From assembly GCF_035917995.1 (NCBI RefSeq), contig NZ_CP109131.1, forward strand, positions 6,014,001-6,078,000: a stretch of 64,000 nt of DNA, in the 5' to 3' direction. Source of the DNA: Streptosporangium sp. NBC_01755 (GTDB taxonomy: Bacteria; Actinomycetota; Actinomycetes; Streptosporangiales; Streptosporangiaceae). Both the position numbers and the translations under genes were made by a program. Of this stretch, positions 17,425-25,105 are shown piece by piece (position 1 is the stretch's first letter; each line of letters opens with the position of its first letter). The notes beneath the pieces are model-generated. The model was not told the origin of the DNA. It ran no database searches and saw only the letters and a list, made by a program, of their open reading frames with translations.

Positions 17425-18066
17425 ATGACGACCACCGACGAGACCCAGATGGCCGAGGTCCAGCCGGCCCCGGCTCAGACGACCCGCCCCGCGGGCCGTC
17501 CCCGCAGCGCCAGGGCGGAGAAGGCCATCATCGACGCGACCCTGGATCTGATCGGGGAGAGCATCGGCCTCTCCGAACTGTCGATCGAGGGCATCGCAGC
17601 TCGCGCGGGGGTCGGCAAGACCACCATCTACCGACGCTGGTCCAACAAGGAGGACCTGCTCGTCGACGCGCTGGCGACCCTCAAGAGGCCGTTTCCCGCA
17701 CCGGAGGGCGTCTCGGTCCGTGAGGATCTGATCACCTACATGCGAGTCTTCCAGCGCGACGCGTGCGACGCGCGCAGCCGCTGCGTGATGAACATCGCGA
17801 TGAACGAGGCCGAGCGGCACCCGCGTCTGGTGGAGCGCATCCGCCAGGCGACTATCGAGCCGCGCAGGGCGGCGATCGCCGCCCTGCTGCGGCGCGGCAT
17901 CGCCACCGGCGAACTCCGGGCCGACCTCGACGTTCGCATCGCGATGGCGACCCTGGTCGGCACCGTCATGTGGTACATCCGCACCGAGGGCGAGGGCGGC
18001 GAACTCTCCCCCGACCTGACCGAACAGATCGTCGACCACCTCCTGGCAGGCCTCGGCCCCGGCTGA
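17425..18066 (+). CDS. TetR-family transcriptional regulator
   Basis: 213-residue cytoplasmic regulator. After a disordered Thr/Pro-rich start, residues about 28-75 form the TetR helix-turn-helix (AARAGVGKTTIYRRWSNKED). The C-terminal helical domain (TetR_C type) would bind the inducing ligand, presumably a substrate of the exporter encoded immediately upstream in the same operon. Likely represses that operon through the repeats at 15768-15842. ATG start lies seven bases after the exporter stop. Confidence 0.92.
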   Translation: MTTTDETQMAEVQPAPAQTTRPAGRPRSARAEKAIIDATLDLIGESIGLSELSIEGIAARAGVGKTTIYRRWSNKEDLLVDALATLKRPFPAPEGVSVREDLITYMRVFQRDACDARSRCVMNIAMNEAERHPRLVERIRQATIEPRRAAIAALLRRGIATGELRADLDVRIAMATLVGTVMWYIRTEGEGGELSPDLTEQIVDHLLAGLGPG

Positions 18067-18396
18067 AACTCCTCTGCGTCCACGAGGGGGCTCTCTGTGA
18101 CCCTGAGATCCGTCGCTCTCTCAACGGGGCCGCGATCGAGAGATCGCAGCTGTTCTGGTCCGATGACGCCGGACATGCCTCCTCACCTCGGCCCCGGAAC
18201 CCCGGAAAATTCTCGATCTAACCCGTTTTACTCTCGTGGCGAGCGTGACCACATTGGCCTATCGCACCTGACCCGCGACCCGGCGCCGCGATGTGAACCT
18301 CAGCGCGAACCGATAGGAATCCCCAGCTTGCCGACCCTACGAGTGTCGTGGTGAGGCCCCCCGTACGCGGTGCACCGGGAGCCTCGCGCGTGCTCG
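18067..18396. other. Intergenic, nothing recognised
   Basis: Region between convergent genes (tetR and the DUF397 gene). No reading frame with plausible domains and no strong symmetric hairpin was found. Confidence 0.6.
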
Positions 18397-18633
18397 TCAG
18401 TGGTCGAACTCGCCGAGCTTGACGCCGCCGACGAAGGCGTCCCATTCGGACTGGGTGAAGAACAGTTTGGGGCCTTCGGGATTCTTGGAGTCGCGGATCA
18501 CGTGCAGGGGGCCGAGATCCGCCTTGTGGTCCGTGCCGGAGACGTCCACGACGGCCACCTCGACGCAGTCACTGCCGCTGGAACCACTAAGAGAGGATTT
18601 GTGCCAGGTCGCGCCGGTCAGGTCTGCTGCCAT
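18397..18633 (-). CDS. DUF397 protein, partner of the adjacent WhiJ-like regulator
   Basis: 78-residue protein made of one DUF397 domain: TWHKSSLSGSSGSDCVEVA at the start and the conserved end FFTQSEWDAFVGGVKLGEFDH. In streptomycetes, DUF397 proteins are encoded beside XRE/DUF5753 regulators of the WhiJ family and modulate development and antibiotic production, possibly by binding the regulator. Its start overlaps the end of that regulator's gene by 16 bp, so the two are co-translated. Confidence 0.92.
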   Translation of the reverse strand: MAADLTGATWHKSSLSGSSGSDCVEVAVVDVSGTDHKADLGPLHVIRDSKNPEGPKLFFTQSEWDAFVGGVKLGEFDH

Positions 18634-19457
18634 TCCTTTACCACCTTCGCTAAGAGGTCAACGCTGGTCCGCACGGGCAGGGCTTCCGAGCGGATCGCTT
18701 CGTAACGTTTGCAGATCGCCGTTACGTCCCGCGGGTGGTCTGTGACGTGTCCTGCGGCGGCGGATTCCACGAATACACTATCCGGGCTGCCCTCGGCACT
18801 GGCAATGAGGAATCCTCCTTCCAAGCCCACAATCGCTCTACTGGGGCCATCCAGTCCTCTGGGGACGACTTGTACAGAGATGTGATTATTCTCTGTCGCG
18901 GTGATCAGTGCAGCGATTTGGTCGCGCATGACCTCTGGCCCGCCTATACGGAGGTGTAGAGCCTCTTCGCCGATCACCGCCCAGAGCAGTAACGGATTTT
19001 CTCTCCTCAGTACCTTCTGGCGGTCCAAACGTCCGGTGACGAGTTCCTCGACCCGCTCGGCGGTTACCCCCGGCTCGGCGCTGAGGATCGCGCGGGCGTA
19101 GTCGGCGGTCTGCAGCAGTCCGGGAACCAGAAGCGGCTGCCAGGTCCGTAATGCATGGGCATGGAGTTCGATCTCCAACCAGGGTTGGAATTGCGTGGAG
19201 TAGGCGGTATTGGCCAGCAGCGGCCAGATCCGCATGAGCAGTCCGCCACTGTTGAGCCTCTCGTCGCAACGTCTGGTGAAGTCGCGGGACGGGTTGCGTT
19301 TCCCGGTCTCCACCATGCTGACCAGCGCGGTCGAGTAGGAGATCTCCTGGGCGAGCTGTTCCTGTGTCAGCTCGGCCTGCTCGCGCAGGCGGCGTAGCTC
19401 CATGGCGAAGAAGGCGAGTGGGCTGGACGCGCTGTCGAGCTCACGCGAAGGGGGCAT
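18618..19457 (-). CDS. WhiJ-like XRE regulator with DUF5753 domain (copy 1)
   Basis: 279-residue cytoplasmic regulator. Residues about 20-75 are a Cro/CI-type HTH (RLREQAELTQEQLAQEISYS, ALVSMVETGKRNPS). The C-terminal two thirds are DUF5753, with the typical LLVPGLLQTADYARAIL and a later IGGPEVMRDQI. ATG at 19455-19457 is chosen because AGGAG lies nine bases upstream; a 31-codon longer form is possible. Forms an operon with the DUF397 gene and faces the WXG100-type cassette 220 bp away. Confidence 0.9.
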   Translation of the reverse strand: MPPSRELDSASSPLAFFAMELRRLREQAELTQEQLAQEISYSTALVSMVETGKRNPSRDFTRRCDERLNSGGLLMRIWPLLANTAYSTQFQPWLEIELHAHALRTWQPLLVPGLLQTADYARAILSAEPGVTAERVEELVTGRLDRQKVLRRENPLLLWAVIGEEALHLRIGGPEVMRDQIAALITATENNHISVQVVPRGLDGPSRAIVGLEGGFLIASAEGSPDSVFVESAAAGHVTDHPRDVTAICKRYEAIRSEALPVRTSVDLLAKVVKEWQQT

Positions 19458-19678
19458 CGCGGACTCCTGTCTCCCGCTGTCTGCTGTAGTTGAATCACTA
19501 CTCAAAGTAGTTGTCGGTCGCCCCGACCGGAAGCTTCCCTCGGAACTCATTGAATTGACTTCCGATTTGTCTGCTAACTGTTTTCGCTGTTTTCTTCACA
19601 CTCTCGGTTGTAGGGAAGTCGGGGTAACATGTTGAGGCTTTGTTATCCCAGCGTCTCTATCCGAGGAGACCAGGCGAA

Positions 19679-21436
19679 ATGGTGGAGTTTGTCGGCATTG
19701 ATCCGGCGGGGGCGCGACGCCTGATCACCGCCATGGGCGATGCCGCGCAACGGGGCCGGGTGTTGAGACCCTCGCTGGCCGCCTCCATCGCCGAAGCGGG
19801 CATCAACTGGCCGGCAGGTCCCGGTGCGGAGGTACTGGACAACGTCGGACGGTTTCTCGACGAGGCGCAGCGGGACCTGACCTGGCGGACCCAGACGATC
19901 GAGCGCGTCGAGGACACAGCACCGAAAAGCGGCCTCAAAACTGCCGAATTCGCTTTCGGTGACGCCACCACGTCCCAGCAAGCCGGGGCACTCGCCGGAA
20001 AACAGACCCTGGCGGCATGGCACGACTATCTGAAGGATCCCAGCGTTCAGAACTGGGCGATGGTCCAGGCGGCGCTCCGGGAGGGGCAGGGCAAGACCAT
20101 CGACGCCGCCTACTCGACGGGGCTGCTGACAACGCTTGGCAGCGCCACCTTCGGAGCGATCTTCGCCGCCGTGAGCTCGCGGAACCAGAACGACCCGCGC
20201 GGTTACAGCCCCGGGAACCTGAAGAAGGCGGGCAAGGATCTGAAACCGCTGGCCGAGGCGTTCGCCTCGGCGGATGCGGCAGGTACCCTTCCCCGAGGTC
20301 TGCGCGACCACGCCCTGGGTGGCCTCCCCGTAGGCGACATGGCGGCACTGCTCGGCCTGGCCCGACAGTCGCGCGAGTTCGTCCTCGCGGCCGGCGCCAA
20401 GCTGCTCCAGTACAGCGGCTCACGCGTGTCGGGAAAGGATTGGAACATCTACTGGCTGGCCAAGGCGCTGAGCCAGGATGTGGGAGCGACCCAGCGATTT
20501 CTGGTCTCAGCTGAGAACGCGACGTTGCTGTTACGGCCCGAGGTGGTCAACGGTCTCGAAGGCACGGACTTCGAGCAACTACTCGCCACCGCTCTGGACG
20601 GGGCACTGGCTCCGGGGGCGGGAGACACGACCCTCCGCCGTGACTCCTGGCTCAACATCATCGATCTCTACAGCAGGAGGAACTTCTGGCCTGCGCTGTC
20701 CGCCCCGTCTCCGGTCGGCCAGATACTCGCCACACACATCTCACAGTACTTTCCCGAACTTATCGCGGTCTGGAATCAAGAAGATGATGTTGTAGATGCC
20801 GCTGCAGGTAAAGAGTGGAAAGGTGTTGACTCTGGAAGAATCGCCAGTTTTTTTGGAGGGTTATTGCAGAGTCCTGGAGCGCTGGTGCCGCTTAAGAACG
20901 GCTACGGTAAGTTTCTATGGAGCCTTGACCTGGGTAAAGAGCATCCTTTTGGTGATGCCTCGACGGAGGGTGCTCGACAGGAACAGCGTGATCGCTTCTA
21001 TAGAAAAGCGGTGACATCGGGGGCCTTAGCGTCGATGTTGTTCAGTGGACTACACGCGGCTGATCTTTCCGCAGATGAAACCGATAAGATCATTACAGAG
21101 CTTCTGGTGCTTCCGCTGGATATTCTCACTGCAGGGGTCGGTGGTAAATTCATTAATGGCGTAGTACGTGATACATCATTCGGCAAGGCGCTCGATATAA
21201 CTCAGAAGAATCCTTTGAAAGATTTCATCGAGGACTTCTTCGACGATACGAGAGCGGGGGATGCCTCGGACTTTTTCGACGCCCTCGTTGACGCTCAAGT
21301 ATCCGCTTTCAATGTTTCTCGCCAATTCCATGGGAATCCGGCTATCGGCGATTCCGACCTAGGTCAGCTCAGGGCAGTGTTCTCTGGTCAGTTGACCCCG
21401 GTCTTGAAGTCCGCGCTCAAAGCACGTGGGGGGTAG
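19679..21436 (+). CDS. Large WXG100-associated protein of unknown function, possible type VII effector
   Basis: 585-residue protein, not recognised as a named family. Residues 1-80 are a helical segment with W44-P-A-G (GINWPAGPGAEVLD), reminiscent of the WXG hairpin of type VII secretion substrates, followed by a long alpha-helical body with a few hydrophobic stretches (LLTTLGSATFGAIFAAVSS at about 143; LLVLPLDILTAGVGG near 480). Base composition drops sharply from about 20,770 onward while the frame stays open, so the last 220 residues look like an exchanged domain. GAGGAG lies 11 bases before the ATG at 19679. The WXG100 gene follows by overlap-type coupling. Effector function is inference. 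Confidence 0.7.
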   Translation: MVEFVGIDPAGARRLITAMGDAAQRGRVLRPSLAASIAEAGINWPAGPGAEVLDNVGRFLDEAQRDLTWRTQTIERVEDTAPKSGLKTAEFAFGDATTSQQAGALAGKQTLAAWHDYLKDPSVQNWAMVQAALREGQGKTIDAAYSTGLLTTLGSATFGAIFAAVSSRNQNDPRGYSPGNLKKAGKDLKPLAEAFASADAAGTLPRGLRDHALGGLPVGDMAALLGLARQSREFVLAAGAKLLQYSGSRVSGKDWNIYWLAKALSQDVGATQRFLVSAENATLLLRPEVVNGLEGTDFEQLLATALDGALAPGAGDTTLRRDSWLNIIDLYSRRNFWPALSAPSPVGQILATHISQYFPELIAVWNQEDDVVDAAAGKEWKGVDSGRIASFFGGLLQSPGALVPLKNGYGKFLWSLDLGKEHPFGDASTEGARQEQRDRFYRKAVTSGALASMLFSGLHAADLSADETDKIITELLVLPLDILTAGVGGKFINGVVRDTSFGKALDITQKNPLKDFIEDFFDDTRAGDASDFFDALVDAQVSAFNVSRQFHGNPAIGDSDLGQLRAVFSGQLTPVLKSALKARGG

Positions 21437-21441
21437 TGATA

Positions 21442-21732
21442 ATGGAGCCGACTGAGTTGATGCGCCAGGCTGAGGCGAAGGAAATGCTGGCTGACAGGTT
21501 TGATGGCTATATGAAGAATCTTGAAATGCTTCTTGATCGCATCAAGACCAGTTCGGTTGGTGACGGTCGGATTTGGGCGGGCCCTGCTGCTCAACGTTTT
21601 GACGATGACCTTGTTCGAAAGCGGTCAGAGATCGCTCGCCTCACCGATCAATGTCAGAGTGCCGCACGCAATCTACGGCAGAACGCGTTACAGCTCCGGG
21701 AGCGGGCTCACCTATTGAAGACCTCGCTCTAA
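21442..21732 (+). CDS. WXG100-type (ESAT-6-like) protein
   Basis: 96-residue helical protein with the WXG-type turn at W45-A46-G47 (DGRIWAGPAAQRFDDDL), the length and helix-turn-helix hairpin layout of WXG100 substrates and chaperones of type VII secretion. Start is taken as ATG at 21442, eight bases after a run of Gs; a GTG at 21436 overlapping the upstream stop is possible. It lacks an obvious C-terminal YxxxD/E signal, which may be supplied by a partner. It ends 21 bases inside the opposing lipoprotein gene. Low G+C compared with the window average, as for the 3' part of the upstream gene. Confidence 0.75.
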   Translation: MEPTELMRQAEAKEMLADRFDGYMKNLEMLLDRIKTSSVGDGRIWAGPAAQRFDDDLVRKRSEIARLTDQCQSAARNLRQNALQLRERAHLLKTSL

Positions 21733-22230
21733 TGGGCTGGGCGCTGATAAGCAGTCGGTCTTTCCGATGATTTCTATATTAGGCTTGGAGGCTTGTACGA
21801 GAACAATAAGGGTGATTCCTGGATCGTTCTTTCGAAGTATTCCCACGCTTCGGCCGGGCTGTGCCCAGCTGGAATTTCGATCTATTTCGTAGCCGATCTC
21901 TTTTATCTTGTCACGTAAAGGTCGTCCAAACAGGTCGGCTCGCTCGGCAGGTGTGGACTGAATGTCTTCGCCGAAATCGCCGCTGATTTGATACAGGCGA
22001 AGCGCGGTATCGCTCTTTGAGCAGTTTGAGAAATCATCGTTCCCCTTGCCGGTCCTGTCGACCGTTTTCTTGTTTGTCGTCGGATAGAAGGGTTCGAGCT
22101 TCTTCATGTCCTGGGCCAGCACCTGGGCGGCCTCGTCGAGGGTGGGGCTGCTGTTTGTGCAGCCGGCCACCAGTAGAAGTAACAGAACGCATCCCGCGAC
22201 ATGACGCACCCTGTCGACTGTACTGATCAT
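21712..22230 (-). CDS. Small lipoprotein of unknown function
   Basis: 172-residue exported lipoprotein: basic start, hydrophobic core and lipobox LLVAGC with the lipidated Cys24. The mature part is polar, with two further cysteines (in SNCSKSDT and KTDCLSAP) that could form a disulfide. Not recognised. Its 3' end overlaps that of the WXG100 gene by 21 bp, tail to tail, and it shares the low G+C of that cassette, so it may belong to the same acquired module, for example as a cell-surface partner or protective protein. Confidence 0.78.
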   Translation of the reverse strand: MISTVDRVRHVAGCVLLLLLVAGCTNSSPTLDEAAQVLAQDMKKLEPFYPTTNKKTVDRTGKGNDDFSNCSKSDTALRLYQISGDFGEDIQSTPAERADLFGRPLRDKIKEIGYEIDRNSSWAQPGRSVGILRKNDPGITLIVLVQASKPNIEIIGKTDCLSAPSPLERGLQ

Positions 22231-22276
22231 TCTCCTGGCAGGGGAGTGTGATACCCAGAAACGTTCCCAGACCTCG

Positions 22277-24058
22277 TCAGCTCTTCTCGCGCCAGCGGTT
22301 GGTGATGGGCAGGCGGCGGTCGCGGCCGAAGTTCTTGGGGGTGATCTTGGGGCCCGGGGGATACTGGCGGCGCTTGTACTCGGCCAGGTCGACCAGGCGG
22401 ATCACCCGGGCGACCAGTGCGGGATCGTGTCCGGCGGCGATCAGCTCGGCCGAGCCCATGTCCTTCTCGACGTAGTCGTCCAGCAGCCGGTCCAGGACCT
22501 CGTACTCGGGAAGGGAGTCGGTGTCGCGCTGGTCGGGGCGGAGTTCCGCGCTGGGTTCCTTCTCGATCGAGTTCTCCGGGATCGGCGGCACCGCGAACCC
22601 GTGCAGGAACTCGCCCGAGCGGCCCGCCTGGGCGTTGCGCCAGCGCGACAGCTCCCAGACCAGGGTCTTGAGCACGTCCTTGATGGGCGCGAAGCCGCCC
22701 GCGGAGTCGCCGTAGAGGGTGGAGTAGCCGGTGGCCAGTTCGCTCTTGTTGCCGGTGGTGAGGACGAGATGGCCGTGCTGGTTGGACAGGCTCATCAGGA
22801 GCATGCCGCGCACCCGGGCCTGGAGGTTCTCCGCGGCCAGGCCGGAGAGCTCGATCTCCTTCTCGAAGCCGCTGACGATGTCGGCGATCGGCACGGTCCT
22901 GGCGTTGATCCCCTGCCGGTCGACCAGCTCCTGAGCATCGCTCAGCGAGTGGTCGGAGGAGTAGCGGGAGGGCATCAGCACCGCGTGCACCCGGTCGGGT
23001 CCGAGGGCGTCGGAGGCGATCGTGGCGGTCAGCGCAGAGTCGATGCCGCCGGACAGGCCCAGGATGACCGACCCGAAGCCGTTCTTGGCGACGTAGTCAC
23101 GGACCGCGAGGACCAGCGCCGAGTAGATCTCGGCGGTGTCGTCGAGGTGCTCGGAGATCGTGGGGGGCTCCGGCTCGTACGGCTCCAGGGGGCGAAGCGA
23201 CAGCTCCAGACGCTCCACCGTGATCACGCTGTTGTCTCCGGCGTCCACCTGGAACTCCCCGAGCCCCCCGTATCTGGCCTCGGGCAGCTCCAGGTCGGTG
23301 ACCAGCAGCTCCTCGGAGAAGCGCGCCGCGCGCGCGATGAGCTCGCCGGAGGCGGAGACGATGAGCGAGTCACCGTCGAAGACCAGCTCGTCCTGGCCGC
23401 CGACCTGGTTGACGTAGGCGAGGGCGCAACCGGCCTCGCGGGCGCGCCTGGCCACCAGCGCCAGCCGCACGTCGTCCTTCTCCTTCTCGTACGGCGAGGC
23501 GTTCGGCACCACCAGCAGCCCGGCCCCGGCCTCGGCCGCCACCGCGACGGGGCCGCCCTCCTGCCAGAGGTCCTCGCAGACCGCGATCGCCACGTCGACG
23601 CCGTGCAGCCGGAAGATCGGCAGCCGGTCGCCGCGGACGAAGTAGCGGTACTCGTCGAAGACGCCGTAGTTGGGCAGGTGGTGCTTGGCGGTCTTGACGA
23701 CCACCCGGCCCCGGTGCAGCAGCGCCGCCGCGTCGAGCGGTGCGCCCTTGGGCTGACCGACGCGCGGGGCGAGCCTCGCGCGGTCCACGTAGCCGACGAC
23801 CACCGGGGTCTCGCCGAGTCCCGCCTCGTCCAGCCGCCGCGCGGCCTCCTCGATCGCGGAGATCGACGCCTCCACGAACGAGGTACGCAGCACCAGGTCC
23901 TCGACGGGATAACCGGTCAGGAACATCTCGGTGAAGACGACCAGGTGCGCGCCGCGGTCTGCGGCGCGCCGGGTCCACTCGACGAGCCTGTCGGTGTTGG
24001 CGGCCAGGTCACCGACGGCGGGGTTGCTCTGGGCCAGGGCGATACGGAGTTGAGCCAC
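22277..24058 (-). CDS. nadE: Glutamine-dependent NAD+ synthetase
   Basis: 593-residue cytoplasmic two-domain enzyme for the last step of NAD biosynthesis. Residues 1-270 are the nitrilase-type glutaminase with the Glu-Lys-Cys triad in VVFTEMFLTGYP, VVKTAKHHLPNYGVF and VAIAVCEDLWQEGG. Residues about 320-570 are the ammonia-dependent synthetase with the PP-loop LGLSGGIDSALTATIA and the segment TTGNKSELATGYSTLYGD. Length and order match bacterial NadE of the long type. Presence next to panB and gln genes fits conserved actinobacterial gene order. Confidence 0.97.
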   Translation of the reverse strand: MAQLRIALAQSNPAVGDLAANTDRLVEWTRRAADRGAHLVVFTEMFLTGYPVEDLVLRTSFVEASISAIEEAARRLDEAGLGETPVVVGYVDRARLAPRVGQPKGAPLDAAALLHRGRVVVKTAKHHLPNYGVFDEYRYFVRGDRLPIFRLHGVDVAIAVCEDLWQEGGPVAVAAEAGAGLLVVPNASPYEKEKDDVRLALVARRAREAGCALAYVNQVGGQDELVFDGDSLIVSASGELIARAARFSEELLVTDLELPEARYGGLGEFQVDAGDNSVITVERLELSLRPLEPYEPEPPTISEHLDDTAEIYSALVLAVRDYVAKNGFGSVILGLSGGIDSALTATIASDALGPDRVHAVLMPSRYSSDHSLSDAQELVDRQGINARTVPIADIVSGFEKEIELSGLAAENLQARVRGMLLMSLSNQHGHLVLTTGNKSELATGYSTLYGDSAGGFAPIKDVLKTLVWELSRWRNAQAGRSGEFLHGFAVPPIPENSIEKEPSAELRPDQRDTDSLPEYEVLDRLLDDYVEKDMGSAELIAAGHDPALVARVIRLVDLAEYKRRQYPPGPKITPKNFGRDRRLPITNRWREKS

Positions 24059-24102
24059 GCGCCCATCCTATTGGGACGTGCCCGGGGATCAGCGGAGAGA
24101 TG

Positions 24103-25047
24103 TCAGTCGAGGATGCCGAGCAGCCCGAGGTTCCTCGCCCTCGCGGGCTCGGTCACCCGCTGGAGCTCCCTGCCCGAGTGGGAGAGGATCACGATCGTGT
24201 TGGCGGTCGTGCCCTTGACGCGGACCGCCAGGCGGCCGTCGCGCAGGTAACGCGCGCCCAGTAGCCGCCCCTTGACCGGGATGGTGATCTTCGCCCCGGT
24301 CTTGGTGTCGTAGATCGACGGGGAGAACGACAGGGGCCAGGAACCGTCACCGCCCGGGGCGTTCGCGCCGATGGCGTTGACCACCACCCTGCGGCTGTCG
24401 GGCGACAGGCTCTCCACGTGGTTGGCGAGCTTGATACCGGGAGTGCGGTTGGATCTGCGCCATCTGGTGTCCAGGAAGTAGACGCCGTTGACGTCGCCCG
24501 CGTACCCGGCGAGAGTCCTGCCATCGGCCGACCAGGTCAGGTGACAGGGGCCGAGGGTCTTGCCGGCGTTGAACCAGTCCTTGCCGTCGGTGCCGGCCAC
24601 GGCCACGGTCGTGGCCGTGGCCGTGGCCGTGCCGCGCACCGGATAGGCGATCCGCTTGCCGTCGGCGGTCCAGGCGGGGGTCAGGCAGGGACTGCCGTAG
24701 GCGGCGTTCTTGGCGATCACCTTGTCCCCGGTGGCCGACTTGACGTGCAGCCTGCTCTTGTCGTCGATCCAGGCGACCTTGCCGCCGTCGGGTGCGACCG
24801 CGAACTGGCCGGAGAACGCCCCGTCTCCGGCGGTCAGGCGACTCCAGCCTCCCCGGTGGGTCAGCACCTCGACCCCGCTGCCGCCGTGGCGGAAGTAGAC
24901 GGCGCCCGCCACGGGAGCCGCCGGGGATGAGGTCGTCCGAGGTGATGCCGTCGCGGGGGCGGTGACTCCGGTGGACCCGGCGAGCGCGGGAGCAGCGGTG
25001 GCAGACACGGCGAACGCGGCGCCGACGGCCAGTGCCCAGTACTTCAA
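24103..25047 (-). CDS. Secreted TolB/WD40-like beta-propeller protein
   Basis: 314-residue exported protein. A signal peptide (about residues 1-23, cleaved after PALA) is followed by a Thr/Pro/Ala-rich linker and then repeats of the TolB/PD40 type: FAVAPDGGKVAWIDDKS, TPAWTADGKRIAYPV, HLTWSADGRTLAGYA, ESLSPDSRRVVVNA. Such propellers bind partners at the cell surface. Start is TTG at 25045-25047, justified by GAGGAG six bases upstream and by the signal peptide that begins there. It follows the histidine kinase operon on the same strand after 58 bp and might be transcribed with it. Confidence 0.8.
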   Translation of the reverse strand: MKYWALAVGAAFAVSATAAPALAGSTGVTAPATASPRTTSSPAAPVAGAVYFRHGGSGVEVLTHRGGWSRLTAGDGAFSGQFAVAPDGGKVAWIDDKSRLHVKSATGDKVIAKNAAYGSPCLTPAWTADGKRIAYPVRGTATATATTVAVAGTDGKDWFNAGKTLGPCHLTWSADGRTLAGYAGDVNGVYFLDTRWRRSNRTPGIKLANHVESLSPDSRRVVVNAIGANAPGGDGSWPLSFSPSIYDTKTGAKITIPVKGRLLGARYLRDGRLAVRVKGTTANTIVILSHSGRELQRVTEPARARNLGLLGILD

Positions 25048-25105
25048 GAAGATCTCCTCGGGTCAATTCTCTAACGGAGTTAGAGCCCCGAGAGGGGTAA
25101 AAGGT

